Part shown: piece after piece, positions 45,306 through 55,254 of the stretch
Position numbering within the stretch: the first letter of the stretch is position 1
Layout of the letters: each line of letters begins with the position of its first letter
NCBI GenBank assembly: GCA_947646735.1
Contig: CANTFK010000980.1
Coordinates: 124,001 to 188,000, forward strand
DNA length: 64,000 nucleotides
Origin: Peronospora farinosa
Taxonomy: Eukaryota; Oomycota; Peronosporomycetes; Peronosporales; Peronosporaceae
Direction of reading: 5' to 3'
Position numbers and translations under genes: made by a program
Notes under the pieces: model-generated
What the model was told of the DNA's origin: nothing
Databases searched by the model: none
Seen by the model: only the letters and a program-made list of their open reading frames with translations

Positions 45306-46560
45306 AGTGCCCTGCCAACGACGCTAGTGGTAGCAGTACACTTATTCTCGTTGCGATTCTCTCTCTAGATGTTCTACCTGCGGCCTCCACAAGTGTGTTG
45401 TACATTACGATAACGCTGGCTGTGCGCTTCAAGACTCAATATATTTGCAATATCTCCTCATGTCTATATCGTGGCTTTTATTGTAGTTGCTAAGAGGCTC
45501 GAAGTATCACGCAATGCAGTGCATTCGAGAAATATCTACAAGCATTTGGTTCCAAACTTCTGTGCGTTTATCAAAATTATCACTTCAGTCAATGAAGACA
45601 AGCTACTGCAATGGCGATGTCAATACTGCAACATTTTTTGCCGCTGGTACCGGGTGCAAGGTCCACTTACTACGTTAAATTGTAGTCGGGGACAGCTCCT
45701 GGAACGAATGTCAGTTGGGCGAGCTCACCAACCACCGATATAATCAGCAACCTTCCAATCAGTTGTTGCAGCTGCTACCTCGCCAGAATTACTACCACGT
45801 AGACCATCCTACTTACTCAGATATGTAAATCGTTGCTAGCTCCTACTGTCGCGTTGACTTGAAGCATCTACAGGTTAATGCCAATCCATTATGCTTCGAA
45901 ACTTTGCGTACTTCACCAGACCGATTGAACTCGTCGACGGACGAACTGAATATCAGTCGCGTCGTTGTGTGTTTCTACCTTCGTGATCGCTCCATTTCCA
46001 GCCTCGATTGCAACACGGACACAACACCATAGTGAAAGCTTACTATTGCTTTGTCAGGATACTTGAACAGCCATAGCTTTCTGAATCAAATCCACGAGGA
46101 GATAATGGAGCGACCTCGAAGACAAAAACACACAACGACGTGACTGCTGTTCTTGGTTCGTCCGTCGACAAATCTAATCGATTTTGTAAACAGCAGCAAC
46201 AGCTGCATGCAGGTATGATGAAGTCACTTCTTGACAGTCTCAATCAAGTGCGCAGCTTAATCAGGATTGTAACGGGCTAATTGTTACATGAGTCCGTCAA
46301 GTATATGTTACTTAACGAGGAGGTACATGGTACCTAAGGTTGGGTGAGGCACAGCAATGTGACCCACCCTCGTGAATGTGATTTCCATAAATGGCTTCAC
46401 ATTCAACGGGGATGACGCCCAGTTGGGACTAGGTCTCATGGTGACGCTTTAGACGGACGTCATCAGCGAGCTTAAATATATTTTAATCTCGCACGTATCT
46501 AAAGAGACGCGTATTTGATCTTTACGTTTAACCAATCAGTAGTTAGATATATTTTTAACT
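45306..46560. other. Intergenic region at the gene-to-repeat boundary
   Basis: About 1.25 kb with no coding frame I can support. The first part looks like 3' flank of NOP56. From about 46268 the sequence begins like the LTR of the gypsy element downstream and carries several hairpins (separate entries). Confidence 0.45.
46268..46560. repeat. LTR-like fragment with nested hairpins (possible solo LTR)
   Basis: TGTAACGGGCT at 46268 equals the first 11 bases of the LTR at 47736, and it likewise forms an end hairpin (GTAAC ... GTTAC). The rest does not align by eye with that LTR. Within it is a perfect 9-bp inverted pair TGAATGTGA / TCACATTCA (46373-46381 and 46397-46405) with an inner CCAT/ATGG pair, and the palindrome GGTACATGGTACC (46322-46334). 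The far end and any target duplication were not found. It is possibly a diverged solo LTR of another gypsy family. Confidence 0.35.
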
Positions 46561-46739
46561 TATTTCTATTAAGTATAACTCAGTCTTGAATTTGCTAAAC
46601 ATTGTCTACTGCGCACAAAGAGGCTAAATAAGTTTCTGCGTGTCGTAAGTGGAGCTCGTGTCTTAGAAGTTCGTTGTGCACATCGCCGCGGAGCAGAACA
46701 GTGAGCCCACAAACGACGCGGGACAACCAGTGAAAAGCA

Positions 46740-46950
46740 TAGTTTCTGATAGGTTGCACTTTCAACCAATAGAATATCTCCTTGTATGGTAGGCCATGGT
46801 TCCTCATTGGTAGACCTTGGTCCCTCGTCAGACGACCTCAGCCCCTCTTCGGTCGACCTCGACCCCTCATCGGTAGACCTGGGTCCCTCTTTAGTAGACC
46901 TGGGTCTATCATCGGTAGACCGGTCTCTCGTCGGATGACTTCGGTCACTC
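46740..46950. repeat. CCAAT dyad plus 21-bp minisatellite array A
   Basis: A CCAAT-type inverted pair (AGGTTG...CAACCAAT, about 46749-46772) is followed by about seven copies of a 21-bp unit of the form GGTAGACCTGGGTCCCTCATC. The same dyad-array pair occurs reversed at 62,300-62,425, almost letter for letter. Confidence 0.75.
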
Positions 46951-47049
46951 AAGAATCAAGCCTAATGAATCGAAGAATGACGGACTGGCATGAATATCAA
47001 AGAAGAAGAAGTATCTACGAGATCAATGTGGTGAAGACATGCGCGTGCT

Positions 47050-47278
47050 CAAACTGATGTGCGGTTGAGCAAGTGCAAGGGGCGGCTGTGGTGAAGTCCT
47101 TATCTAAATGTGGAGAATCGAGGGTTCATATGGATTGAAGGGACAAGTGATCGCTCACCAGGAAGAAGGGAACGGAGTGAAAGGGGACCTCGGAGTGAAG
47201 CGACCGTTGGCTGAGAATGGGATGGACCAATAAAGGGGAGATAATTATCAGGGGACTGGCTAAACGGTACTGAAAGGA
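47050..47278 (+). repeat. Partial, diverged start of the R module
   Basis: The stretch GGCGGCTGTGGTGAAGT, then GGATTGAAGGGACAAG, CGGAGTGAAGCGACCGTTGG and AAAGGAGTCGACCGAGG follows the order of the first 230 bp of R1 and R2. It stops at minisatellite array B, so only the leading part of R is present. Confidence 0.6.
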
Positions 47279-47670
47279 GTCGACCGAGGTCCCCTCATTT
47301 GTAGACCTGGGTCCCGCGTCTGAAGACCCGGTACCTCGTCGGTCAACCTCTGCCTCTCTTCAGTAGACCTGGATCCCTCATCGGTAGACCTGGGTCTCTC
47401 ATTAGTAGATCTGGGACCCTCGTCAGAAGACTTGATCCCTCGTCGGCCGACCTCTTCCTCTCTTCGGTAGATCTCGGTCCCTCTTCGGTAGGCCCCGGTC
47501 CCTTCTCGGTAAACCTGGTCCCTCTTCGGTAGACCCGATCCCTCTTCGGTAGACCTGGGCCCCTCGTCGGTAGACCTGGGCCCCTCTTCGGTAGACCTGG
47601 GCCCCTCTTCGGTAGACCTGGGCCCCTCTTCGGTAGACCTGGGTCCCTTATCGGTAGACCTGGTTCTCCT
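47279..47670. repeat. 21-bp minisatellite array B
   Basis: About 18 units of a 21-bp repeat; near 47,560-47,640 four are almost identical (GGTAGACCTGGGCCCCTCTTC). On minus every unit reads RSTEEGP or a close variant without a stop, giving a 142-codon open frame. The unit length being a multiple of three keeps all frames periodic. Confidence 0.85.
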
Positions 47671-47735
47671 ATTGGAGGCCCTCGACACTTCTCACGAATG
47701 AAGCCCGGTGTATATAGAAGGACGAAGAACGAAGA

Positions 47736-48054
47736 TGTAACGGGCTTAGGACCCGTTACCGTCTTACACTAAAAGGGCGTTGAGGAAGCGCTCTTAATTA
47801 ACTCGTAAATTTAACTCTGTTTTATTTTTGTTTTAGTTTTAATTCGCAGTAAGTGCGAATATGTTCCCTAGCTCATGGGAACCACTCAATATGGAAGTCA
47901 ATTTATTATTGGCTAATTATTGGGTCTGGCACCCCAATAATAAACCAATAATAAAATGACGCGCAGTATCCGCTAATCGGATACTGCCCTATGCCTACTT
48001 ATGGAATTATGTATTAATTCTATAACTACTCATGTGATAGGTTGCCCCATTACA
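47736..48054 (-). repeat. LTR, element 3' copy (319 bp)
   Basis: Starts TGTAAC and ends ATTACA. It holds two perfect hairpins: GTAACGGG/CCCGTTAC (47737-47744 and 47752-47759) and CAGTATCCG/CGGATACTG (47964-47972 and 47978-47986). It has 10 bp (CATGGGAACC) that the other LTR lacks. Confidence 0.95.
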
Positions 48055-48067
48055 TCACCCCCTCTTT
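48055..48067 (-). promoter_or_regulatory. Polypurine tract of the retrotransposon
   Basis: On minus it reads AAAGAGGGGGTGA directly next to the 3' LTR, the position and composition expected for the plus-strand primer of reverse transcription. Confidence 0.85.
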
Positions 48068-48339
48068 AAGTTGTGCTTACTACAACGTAAGCACATAACT
48101 TGAAAAATGATTCTTTTCACCAAAGATGCAGCGACACAACCTCGAACCTGCTCAGTGACACGCAACTGAGCAGCATGACCCTGGCCGCGCGCGCAAGGAT
48201 ATATCTGACGACAACAACCGTACGATCTGCATGGAGCAGACACGCGAGTCACGGACGCACACTTGATCCCGTGGACGCTATACCGTTATATCAGCGCTAA
48301 TCATCCAGAATTGCGAGAAGTCATAACGAAACTCTTCAT

Positions 48340-48420
48340 TCGCTACATTCCGTTGGTGCAGTGATTTACCACTGAGTTCCTGATCGTGATGTCGCTGGTT
48401 CGATCCCCACGTCCGCCATA
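48340..48420 (+). other. tRNA-like (Pol III box A/B) sequence inside the retrotransposon
   Basis: TTGGTGCAGTGATTTACC resembles a tRNA D arm/box A, and GGTTCGATCCC about 40 bp later is a perfect box B. No acceptor stem pairs, so this is not a working tRNA. It may be a tRNA pseudogene or SINE head. Read antisense it supplies the last residues (GIEPATSRS) of the integrase-side frame, suggesting later insertion at the 3' end of the element. Confidence 0.4.
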
Positions 48421-50591
48421 TTCGATTCGCTATGGCAACCCACATAGTCGCAAATGCCATCCAAGTTTTCTCGAACCTCATAATAGATCTCGGAATCGCT
48501 CGGGGACTCGTCGTCAAAGTTCTGTTGCTCGCGAGCATCACGGCTCGCGAGATTGGGGATGGAATCGGCAGCATCACTCGCGATAGCCGTCTTTTTACGC
48601 GAATCATAATTCTCGACCACGCCTGGTACATCTTGGAACAGCGTACTCGATGGCTCCCATGTATCGTCCGTCGGGGAATATCCCAACCAGCGAACCCTGT
48701 AATGTTTCTCGACACGCTTCTTCATGGGCGCCGAGTTATTACTCGGCGGCTGGGGCTTGTGATCCTCGTGATCGACAATCCGGTCGACAATCCAGCGTCG
48801 CGCACCCGATGCATCGACTAATGCAGGAGGAGCATCACGACGGAAGGCCTCTGGCGATGAGCGCCGATTCTCATAATCAAGCGCCTGTACAGTCGAATGA
48901 TGAGCTGCGCCTACTCCATGCTGAAGTCGAGGAATCGAAGAATGCCCTACTTGATGCTCGCGAGATGGCTGAGAGAGTTCAAGATCGTTCGGATGCTGCG
49001 ACTGAGGCTGCTGAGCGGACTCGACGTGAGCAGCTGGTACTGGTTGAGCGCCTACGTCAACTTGAGAAGACTGCATTCGGAGGACCCCAGCAGATCGAGT
49101 CTGCACGCATTCGGGCAGGACTAGGTCCCAGTCGTCGTCAACGTCGTCGTCAAGGGATGTCAGATTTCGAGCCGGCACAGAAGAGCGGGGAAGATTCGTA
49201 GGGAGATCCGCCGGCAGGTAAGCCTTGAGGCGCCCGACGTAGAACGTCGGGTGCAAACGCATAGATGTAGGTATGTCTAGCGTGTAAGCGTCACCATGCA
49301 CTTTAACAACCCGAAATGGGCCAATATATCTTGGCGCTAACTTATTAGCGCCCAAATTCGTCACTGAGGTGTTCGGTAACCCACTTGTTGATAACAATAC
49401 TCTGTCACCTTCTCGAAATATCAACATATTTTTTCGTCCTCTTCTGTCTGCATTCTCCTTTTGCTTGTCGACTGCCTCTTGTAATGCATCACGCACAAAA
49501 CGCGTGATTTCTTGTCGTAATAGTAGGAATTTGGTTACTGCAGCCGAACTTACAGGCGACGTATTCTCTTTTGGAGCAAAATTGGCAACGGAAGACGCGA
49601 TGGAAAGCATCGCGTCAGGAGTAGATATGCCGTTGTTCACAAAATTACCAGCATTAGGTGCATCGGCAGCAACCTTATGCGCATCGTAATCACTCAGCAA
49701 TAGTTTCGGCGCAATTCCATCCGTAGATACTCCCCCACCAAGCTTGGAGACAGGGTGTTCTGAAGCTGAGAGAGCAAGCAGCGCCGGAACGCGAGGATGC
49801 CTCGCGTTGTTAACGAAAAAGGGCGTCAACCCGGTTGACGCGTGAACAGCATTGTTGATTACAAACTCTGCAAGTGGAAGAAACAAACTCTATGACAAGA
49901 ACGATGTTGCGTAACTGCGCAAGACATCTTCGAGCACTCTGTTCACACGCTCCGTTTGCCCATCCGTCTCTGGATGGGCCGCCGTAGACATAAGCAACCG
50001 CGTGCCTAATAGCTGGAATAATTTGGCCCAGAAAGCCGAAGTGAAACGCGGGTCACGGTCCGAAACAATAGATTCTGGCAAGCCGTGATGCCTAAAGATA
50101 AGATCAATGAAGATCTTCGCTGTCGTCTCCGCCGTAATGTTGGCGGAGACCGGAGCAAAATGCACCATTTTGCTGAATCGATCCACTAGAACCAATACGC
50201 CCGTGCGTTTCTGCTCATCCGGTGGAAGGCCAAAGATAAAATCCATGCTGACCGAGCGCCAGGCTTCCGTAGCAATCGGAAGCGGACGCAATGGGGCTTG
50301 TGAAGACGGCACAGGCTTCACACGCTGACAGGTTTCACAGGAGCGCACCCATTTCTGGATGTATTTATACATTCGCGGCCAGAAGAATACGCGAGAAATA
50401 GCTGCAAACGTCTTCTCGCGATCCAGGTGTCCGCCAGCTGGGCTGTCGTGAAATTCATGAACCAATCGGGCTCGAAGGTCGTCATCAGCAGGGATGACGA
50501 CACGCGGGGAATCAAAGACGTCCATCGTGTACGTCAGCAACGGACCGTCAAGCGCGTAACGCTTGATGTTGTCGCGTGTTGGTTTCGTCAA
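48366..50591 (-). pseudogene. Integrase with C-terminal chromodomain, interrupted by a stop codon
   Basis: The N-terminal HHCC zinc finger is HEFHDSPAGGHLDREKTFAA with CETCQRVK. The DDE core shows SMDFIFGLPPDE, IVSDRDPRFTSAFWAKLF and HPETDGQTERVNRVLEDVLR. A TAG at 49890-49892 replaces the Trp expected in RSYATSF.SW.EFLP, after which the same frame continues LFLPLAEFVINNAVHASTGL. The following GPFRVVKVHGDAYTLDIP is the usual gypsy linker, and the chromodomain is HYRVRWLGYSPTDDTWEPSS. Chromodomains steer integration toward marked chromatin. The final residues come from the tRNA-like stretch. Function would need stop-codon readthrough. Confidence 0.9.
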
Positions 50592-50797
50592 CTTCGCAAG
50601 TCATTTTTCGCTCGGGTCCCTGAGATAGTTGATGATTCCTGCATAGAAGGAATCATTCGCGTAGGATTTAGCGATCTGAGTTCGGATCGAAAGCACGGGG
50701 GTCGAAAATCGGACTTTATACCAGTAATAAATGAAAACGCGTTTCTAAAGCATCAAGAGCTCTACTGGACATACATTCAATGGGCAAGAAGACCAAA
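50592..50797 (-). other. RNase H to integrase spacer with lost frame
   Basis: Between the end of the RNase H frame (50798) and the integrase frame (50591) the pol reading changes frame at least once and meets stop codons. No domain is seen in it. Confidence 0.5.
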
Positions 50798-52411
50798 TCA
50801 TCGCATTAAGCCCCAGCTCAATACAACACGCACAGGTATCTTCGTCGTCATCAACATACTACCCATATCACGCCGAGGATCGTAATCAGGACGACGAGAA
50901 AGCGCGTCAGCGAATATGTTATTCTTGCCAGGCTTGTAATGCACCACAAAAGTATACTCGGCAAAAAATGACAACCACCGTGCCATACGCTGGGACAAGT
51001 GAGGACCCTTGACGGCGGTACGCAATGATGCGTGATCTGTGTAGATAGAGAACATCTTTTCGCCGAGCAAATATACTCTGAACTTGATTAGCGCGTAGCG
51101 CATAGCCAAAAGTTCCTTGTCGTGTACCGGATAATTTTTCTCGGCAGGTTTCATCTGTCGTGATTGATAACTCACGACGCGCTCTCGACCCTCGTCATCA
51201 AGTTGCATGAGGGCACATCCTATAGAGAAATTGCTCGCGTCACACACGACGTGGAATGACTTAGAGTCATCAGGTAACATCAGCACCGGTGCCTCGGACA
51301 AGCTCTTCTTTACGGAGTCGAAGGCAGATTGATGTTCTGCCGTCCATAACCATACTGCATCTTTCTTGAGCAAAGTCGATAATGGCTGAATTAGCTCAGC
51401 ATAGTTCTTCGTATACTTATGCAAGTAATTCGCCAGACCGAGCCATTGACGTAATTCAGTTTGGTTCCTGGGCGTTGGCCAGGAACAGATCGATGAGATC
51501 TTCTCAGGATCAGCGCGGACACCTTTCTTGCTGGCGTAGCAAGCGAGTACTGGAATCTCGGGAGCGCAGAAAACACATTTCTTCAAATTCGCATACAATT
51601 TATTCTCTCGCATAACTTGAAACACCTGCTTCAAGTGTCGAAGGTGTACCTTCGTAGCGCTGAGCTTTTGCTCAGCGCGGCTGTGAACAAAAATGTAGTC
51701 AAAGTAGCTCGGTTCAAAGTCGCGAAGTGGGCGAAGTACTTGTGTCACCATCCGATTGAACGTAGCTGGAGCATTCTTAAGGCCTTGTGGCATGACTAGC
51801 CACTACCAAAGCATCCCGCTTGGGGTGCTCACCGCAGTGAACGGAATGTCACTGTCCCTCATGAGGATCTGATAGAAACCGTCTGTCAGATCTATGGCGC
51901 TGTAGATCTCGCTCCCGGACATGGTATTTAATAACATGTCTTTTCGAGGGATAGGCGTTTGAGCCGGGATCGTGGCGTCATTCAGCTTCTTAAAGGCGTG
52001 CACAATGCGCCAACCGCCGGTGGATTTCTTCACACAGAAAGTCGGACTCGAATGTGGCGAGATACTCTCGCGAACATGGCCAGCCTTGCGGCGACCCTCG
52101 AAAAATTCATCAATAGCGATGACTTGGTCGCGCGGTAACGGCCACTGCCGTGTCACGCAATATTTCGATCCTGGCACGAGATCTATCTCGTGCCGCACAC
52201 CACGATCCGCCGGAAGCTCAGCTGTAATTTTCTCCGGGAAAACATCGGCGTATTCACGGGCGATATCGTATACAGGGTTGCCCGAAGCACGAAGAGCATC
52301 CCAAGACTGTGCCGCGAAGCGTTCTTCGCGCGCTGATTTAGGCTCGGCGCTCTTCGGGCGAGCCTCCAGAACTTCTTCAATGGCTGCTTCGGTGGCTGAA
52401 ACGATGCACAC
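50798..52411 (-). pseudogene. Reverse transcriptase and RNase H, inactivated
   Basis: RT blocks in order: DVFPEKITAELPADRGVRHE, IDLVPGSKYCVTRQWPLP, SPHSSPTFCVKKSTGGWRIV, SAIDLTDGFYQILMRDSDIP and FTAVSTPSGMLW. A TAG at 51803-51805 sits where the family has Glu (GMxEWxVMPxGL); the frame then goes on WLVMPQGLKNAPATFNRMV. The catalytic YxDD box reads YFDY: codon 51695-51697 is TAC (Tyr) instead of the second Asp, which should abolish activity. RNase H follows (HVVCDASNFSIGCALMQLDD, HDKELLAMRYALIKF, IYTDHASLRT, FADALSRRP). The frame is also shifted relative to the protease part near 52,500-52,680. Confidence 0.92.
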
Positions 52412-52574
52412 TTGCTCGATGTCGCCGGCCTTGAGATCATGAAGGAAGTCTTTCCATGCAAGGTCAGGCAGAGATGTGATATCTGCAGCAGTGCACGGTG
52501 GATCGCTACCTCAATGTAGCGGCTACGATATGGGGATCCCTCCCCATATTCAAGCGCGCATACGGATTCCGTCA

Positions 52575-53876
52575 CTACGGAATCAAATGCATCAGAATCT
52601 TGACGTGAATTTCGTCGTCTCGGTGATCGGCGTGCTCCTTTCTTGCGTTTTCTCTTGCGTCTCGAGCCCCTGCTCGATACTGGCACGTCGCTATCACAAA
52701 GGATGATGTACCCCCCTCTAGACGTGGGAGCTCTGTCTCCACCACGTCGGTCTCATGCGGATCCGTAGTCCGCCCATTCTCGTCAATCAAAAGCGGGAGC
52801 TCGTCTTCGACCGCTTCACTTGTTTGCGAGAGCCCCTGCTCGACCGCCTCGATATTTATCGGGAGCCTCTGCTCGTCCGATGTACTTGTACGCGGAAGCC
52901 CCTGCTCGACCGCCTCGAAATTGATCGGGAGCCTCTGCTCGTCCGATGTGCTTGTATGCGGGAGCCCCTGCTCGACCGCCTCGATATTGATCGGGAGCCT
53001 CTGCTCGTCCGATGTGCGTGTATGCTGAAGCCCCTGCTCGACCGCCTCGTTAAGAATCGGGAACCCCTGTTCGACCGATGTCTGTGTGTGCGGGAACCGC
53101 AGTTCAACCGCCTCGTTGAGAATCGGGAAACCCTGTTCGACCGATGTCTGTGTATGCGGGAACCGCTGTTCGACCGCCTCGTTGTGCATCGGGAACCCCT
53201 GTTCGACCGATGTCTGTGTATGCGGGAACCGCTGTTCGACCGCTTCGTTCTGTGGCTCCGTCAGTGTAACGGAACATACTGCGCACAGAGGGCCATCGCT
53301 CTCTCTGTGTTGACGACTAGTCGTGGCGAGTTCGTTCACGACCCTGACGTGAGGCCAATCGGATGAACCGACTAACAAATGAGTAAACACTTCACTGACA
53401 TCATAACCGCTTCGTCGTTTGACGAACCGAGATAGCCAATCTATCTTCGGCTGATACCGTGACAGCCACGGTATCCCAAGTATGCAATCAAATGCATAGT
53501 TCATCTCGTACACCAAAAATTCGTCGGTGCTCTGAAAACCGTCGAAAGTGTACGGTAAAACCACTGTTTTACGCGGGACACGTTTTGGTTGTCCATCGGT
53601 AAGTTTGACAACGATGTCACCTGGACCTTCTCGAACCGTGACAGTCGACGGGAAAAGGGACAAACAGGATGCACGAAAGAAGTTGTTGGAAGCGCCAGAA
53701 TCCAACAACGCTCGCAGTGGTCGCTTCACTCCAGCGACGATGAGACTGATAATAATCAGTCTCGAATCATCGCGCATGGTGATGGCATTGAAGTGGGAAT
53801 GAATCACTTTGGGGCTAGGAGCCCGAGCTGCCACCTGAGTACTCGGGGCTCCATTTCGGCCAGTAGGGCGCCCCAC
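52575..53876 (-). CDS. Retrotransposon protease with long repeat-rich tail
   Basis: In a different frame from gag, as is usual for pol. The aspartic protease has LRALLDSGASNNFFRASC, then the segment DCILGIPWLSRYQPKIDWL. After it lie about seven copies of a 66-bp unit (52,831-53,270) giving a 22-residue repeat of the type NEAVEQRFPHTQTSVEQGFP. This insert between protease and RT is not a usual gypsy feature. The frame ends early at 52575; frame-shifted sequence continues toward RT. No ATG is needed if it is made by frameshifting from gag, whose stop lies at 53879. Confidence 0.85.
   Translation of the reverse strand: MGRPTGRNGAPSTQVAARAPSPKVIHSHFNAITMRDDSRLIIISLIVAGVKRPLRALLDSGASNNFFRASCLSLFPSTVTVREGPGDIVVKLTDGQPKRVPRKTVVLPYTFDGFQSTDEFLVYEMNYAFDCILGIPWLSRYQPKIDWLSRFVKRRSGYDVSEVFTHLLVGSSDWPHVRVVNELATTSRQHRESDGPLCAVCSVTLTEPQNEAVEQRFPHTQTSVEQGFPMHNEAVEQRFPHTQTSVEQGFPILNEAVELRFPHTQTSVEQGFPILNEAVEQGLQHTRTSDEQRLPINIEAVEQGLPHTSTSDEQRLPINFEAVEQGLPRTSTSDEQRLPINIEAVEQGLSQTSEAVEDELPLLIDENGRTTDPHETDVVETELPRLEGGTSSFVIATCQYRAGARDARENARKEHADHRDDEIHVKILMHLIP
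52831..53270 (-). repeat. 66-bp tandem repeat array inside pol (about 7 copies)
   Basis: Units begin at 52831, 52897, 52963, 53029, 53095, 53161 and 53227, exactly 66 bp apart, each with two related 33-bp halves. All are in frame, so the array is an extendable 22-residue protein repeat. Confidence 0.9.
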
Positions 53877-53878
53877 GC

Positions 53879-54919
53879 CTACGGGAACCGCTCGTTTTTT
53901 GGCGGGACCACCGACGACACAGCGTCTCCTCGTGAGACAGCTGTGTTCATCGTCACCGGCGCAGATGCACGACAGACAGCCGCACGATGGCCTGTTTTAT
54001 CACAGCGAAAACACTTCATCGTGTTAGGATTACGAATGTCGCGGCCTAATGATTCGCCGCGACCACGAGAGGACTCAATTGCATCAATTTCCATTGGCTC
54101 TGGGCCAGACGTCCGGGAATGTTGTGACGCTGCGTGCAGGTACGACGACGCGACAGTGTAATCCTCACGAAGCGCGAGGGCAAATGCCTCCTCGAGGGAC
54201 TTTGGCTCAGCACGTGTGAGGCAGTAACGCGTCATGCCCTCTTGCATACCAAAAATAAAGACATGGACTTGTGAAGCCATGTCAATTGGCTGCGTGGTAA
54301 TGCACGAAGCAAGATGACGTGTCTTCTGCACGTAGTCACGCATAGACAGCTTGCACTGTCGGAGTGAGAAGAAATCTGCACGCAAGCGAGATTCATCTTG
54401 AGGAGGCTCGAAAGCCATTCGTAAGTCACGCTGGATATCGTCCATCGTAGGAAACGCCGAATCATCTACGACGAGCTTTCCGAGAGCCCAGTGCTTGGCC
54501 TTGCCGGCAAGACGAGACAACAGAAAATTGACCTTGGCCGTCGGAGCGTCAATTAATCTTGACGCTATTGCGATATCCACCTCGCGAAACCAGCGATTGA
54601 GGGGGAGACGATCCGGACCATCACCGGAGTACGTCGACGTCTCCATCTTGATAGCATCATGGTGCGAAGTGCGCGAGGGAGTCAATACTCGCCGATTCGC
54701 TTCGGCGAGCTCGCGCACCATAAAATCTTGGATGGCGGCACGTTGATCATCAGGCGTCGCTGTGCTCAGCAGCGACGTCACAATAGTTTCACCAGACACC
54801 GCCGCGAGGCGATGTAGTGCCTGCCACTCCACCGAGGTGAGATGTGTAAAATCAGAATGCTCCAGCGAGACCGCTGGAGCCACCGAAGACTCGCCCATGT
54901 TCATCTCGAATCTGGTCAT
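53879..54919 (-). CDS. Retrotransposon Gag with CCHC zinc knuckle
   Basis: A complete 346-residue frame from ATG 54919. The retrotransposon gag core is seen in [17 protein letters not shown] [56 protein letters not shown] and [20 protein letters not shown]. The C-terminal zinc knuckle is [14 protein letters not shown] (CX2CX4HX4C), which binds element RNA. It ends NERFP, with the protease frame overlapping in another phase. Confidence 0.93.
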   Translation of the reverse strand: MTRFEMNMGESSVAPAVSLEHSDFTHLTSVEWQALHRLAAVSGETIVTSLLSTATPDDQRAAIQDFMVRELAEANRRVLTPSRTSHHDAIKMETSTYSGDGPDRLPLNRWFREVDIAIASRLIDAPTAKVNFLLSRLAGKAKHWALGKLVVDDSAFPTMDDIQRDLRMAFEPPQDESRLRADFFSLRQCKLSMRDYVQKTRHLASCITTQPIDMASQVHVFIFGMQEGMTRYCLTRAEPKSLEEAFALALREDYTVASSYLHAASQHSRTSGPEPMEIDAIESSRGRGESLGRDIRNPNTMKCFRCDKTGHRAAVCRASAPVTMNTAVSRGDAVSSVVPPKNERFP

Positions 54920-54931
54920 TGAAAGGAATAC

Positions 54932-54943
54932 GAAGTGCTACCA
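54932..54943 (-). promoter_or_regulatory. Primer-binding site of the retrotransposon
   Basis: On minus TGGTAGCACTTC starts 2 bp inside the 5' LTR. The first eight bases (TGGTAGCA) are complementary to the 3' end of initiator methionine tRNA; the match beyond that is poor. Confidence 0.7.
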
Positions 54944-54945
54944 GG

Positions 54946-55254
54946 TGTAACGGGCTTAGGACCCGTTACCGTCTTACACTAAAAGGGCGTTGAGGAAGCG
55001 CTCTTAAATAACTCGTAAATATAACTCTGTTTTATTTTTGTTCTAGTTTTAATTCGCAGTAAGTGCGAATATGTTCCCTAGCTACTCAATATGGAAGTCA
55101 ATTTATTAACGGCTAATTATTGGGTCTGGCACCCCAATAATAAACCAATAATAAAATGACGCGCAGTATCCGCTAATCGGATACTGCCCTATGCCTACTT
55201 ATGGAATTATGTATTAATTCTATAACTACTCATGTAATAGGTTGCCCCATTACA
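54946..55254 (-). repeat. LTR, element 5' copy (309 bp)
   Basis: Same ends and hairpins as the other LTR, lacking 10 bp and with about six base differences by eye. Confidence 0.95.

Larger units (their letters stand above)
47736..55254 (-). mobile_element. Ty3/gypsy LTR retrotransposon with chromodomain, pol inactivated
   Basis: A 7,519-bp element, coding on minus. It is bounded by LTRs of 319 and 309 bp that start TGTAACGGGC and end CCATTACA, and by the 5-bp direct repeat GAAGA (47731-47735 and 55255-55259). Element-strand order is gag (zinc knuckle), protease, RT, RNase H, integrase and chromodomain, the order of Ty3/gypsy chromoviruses. By eye the LTRs differ at about six substitutions plus one 10-bp gap, so the insertion is fairly young. 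The coding region is broken by frameshifts between protease and RT, TAG codons in RT and integrase, and a changed RT active site. It could move only with help from an intact relative. Confidence 0.95.

Noticed and set aside
47260..47688. Protein gene of RSTEEGP repeats at array B
   Set aside because: It is a tandem minisatellite with no unique coding context here; reported as a repeat and as a finding only.
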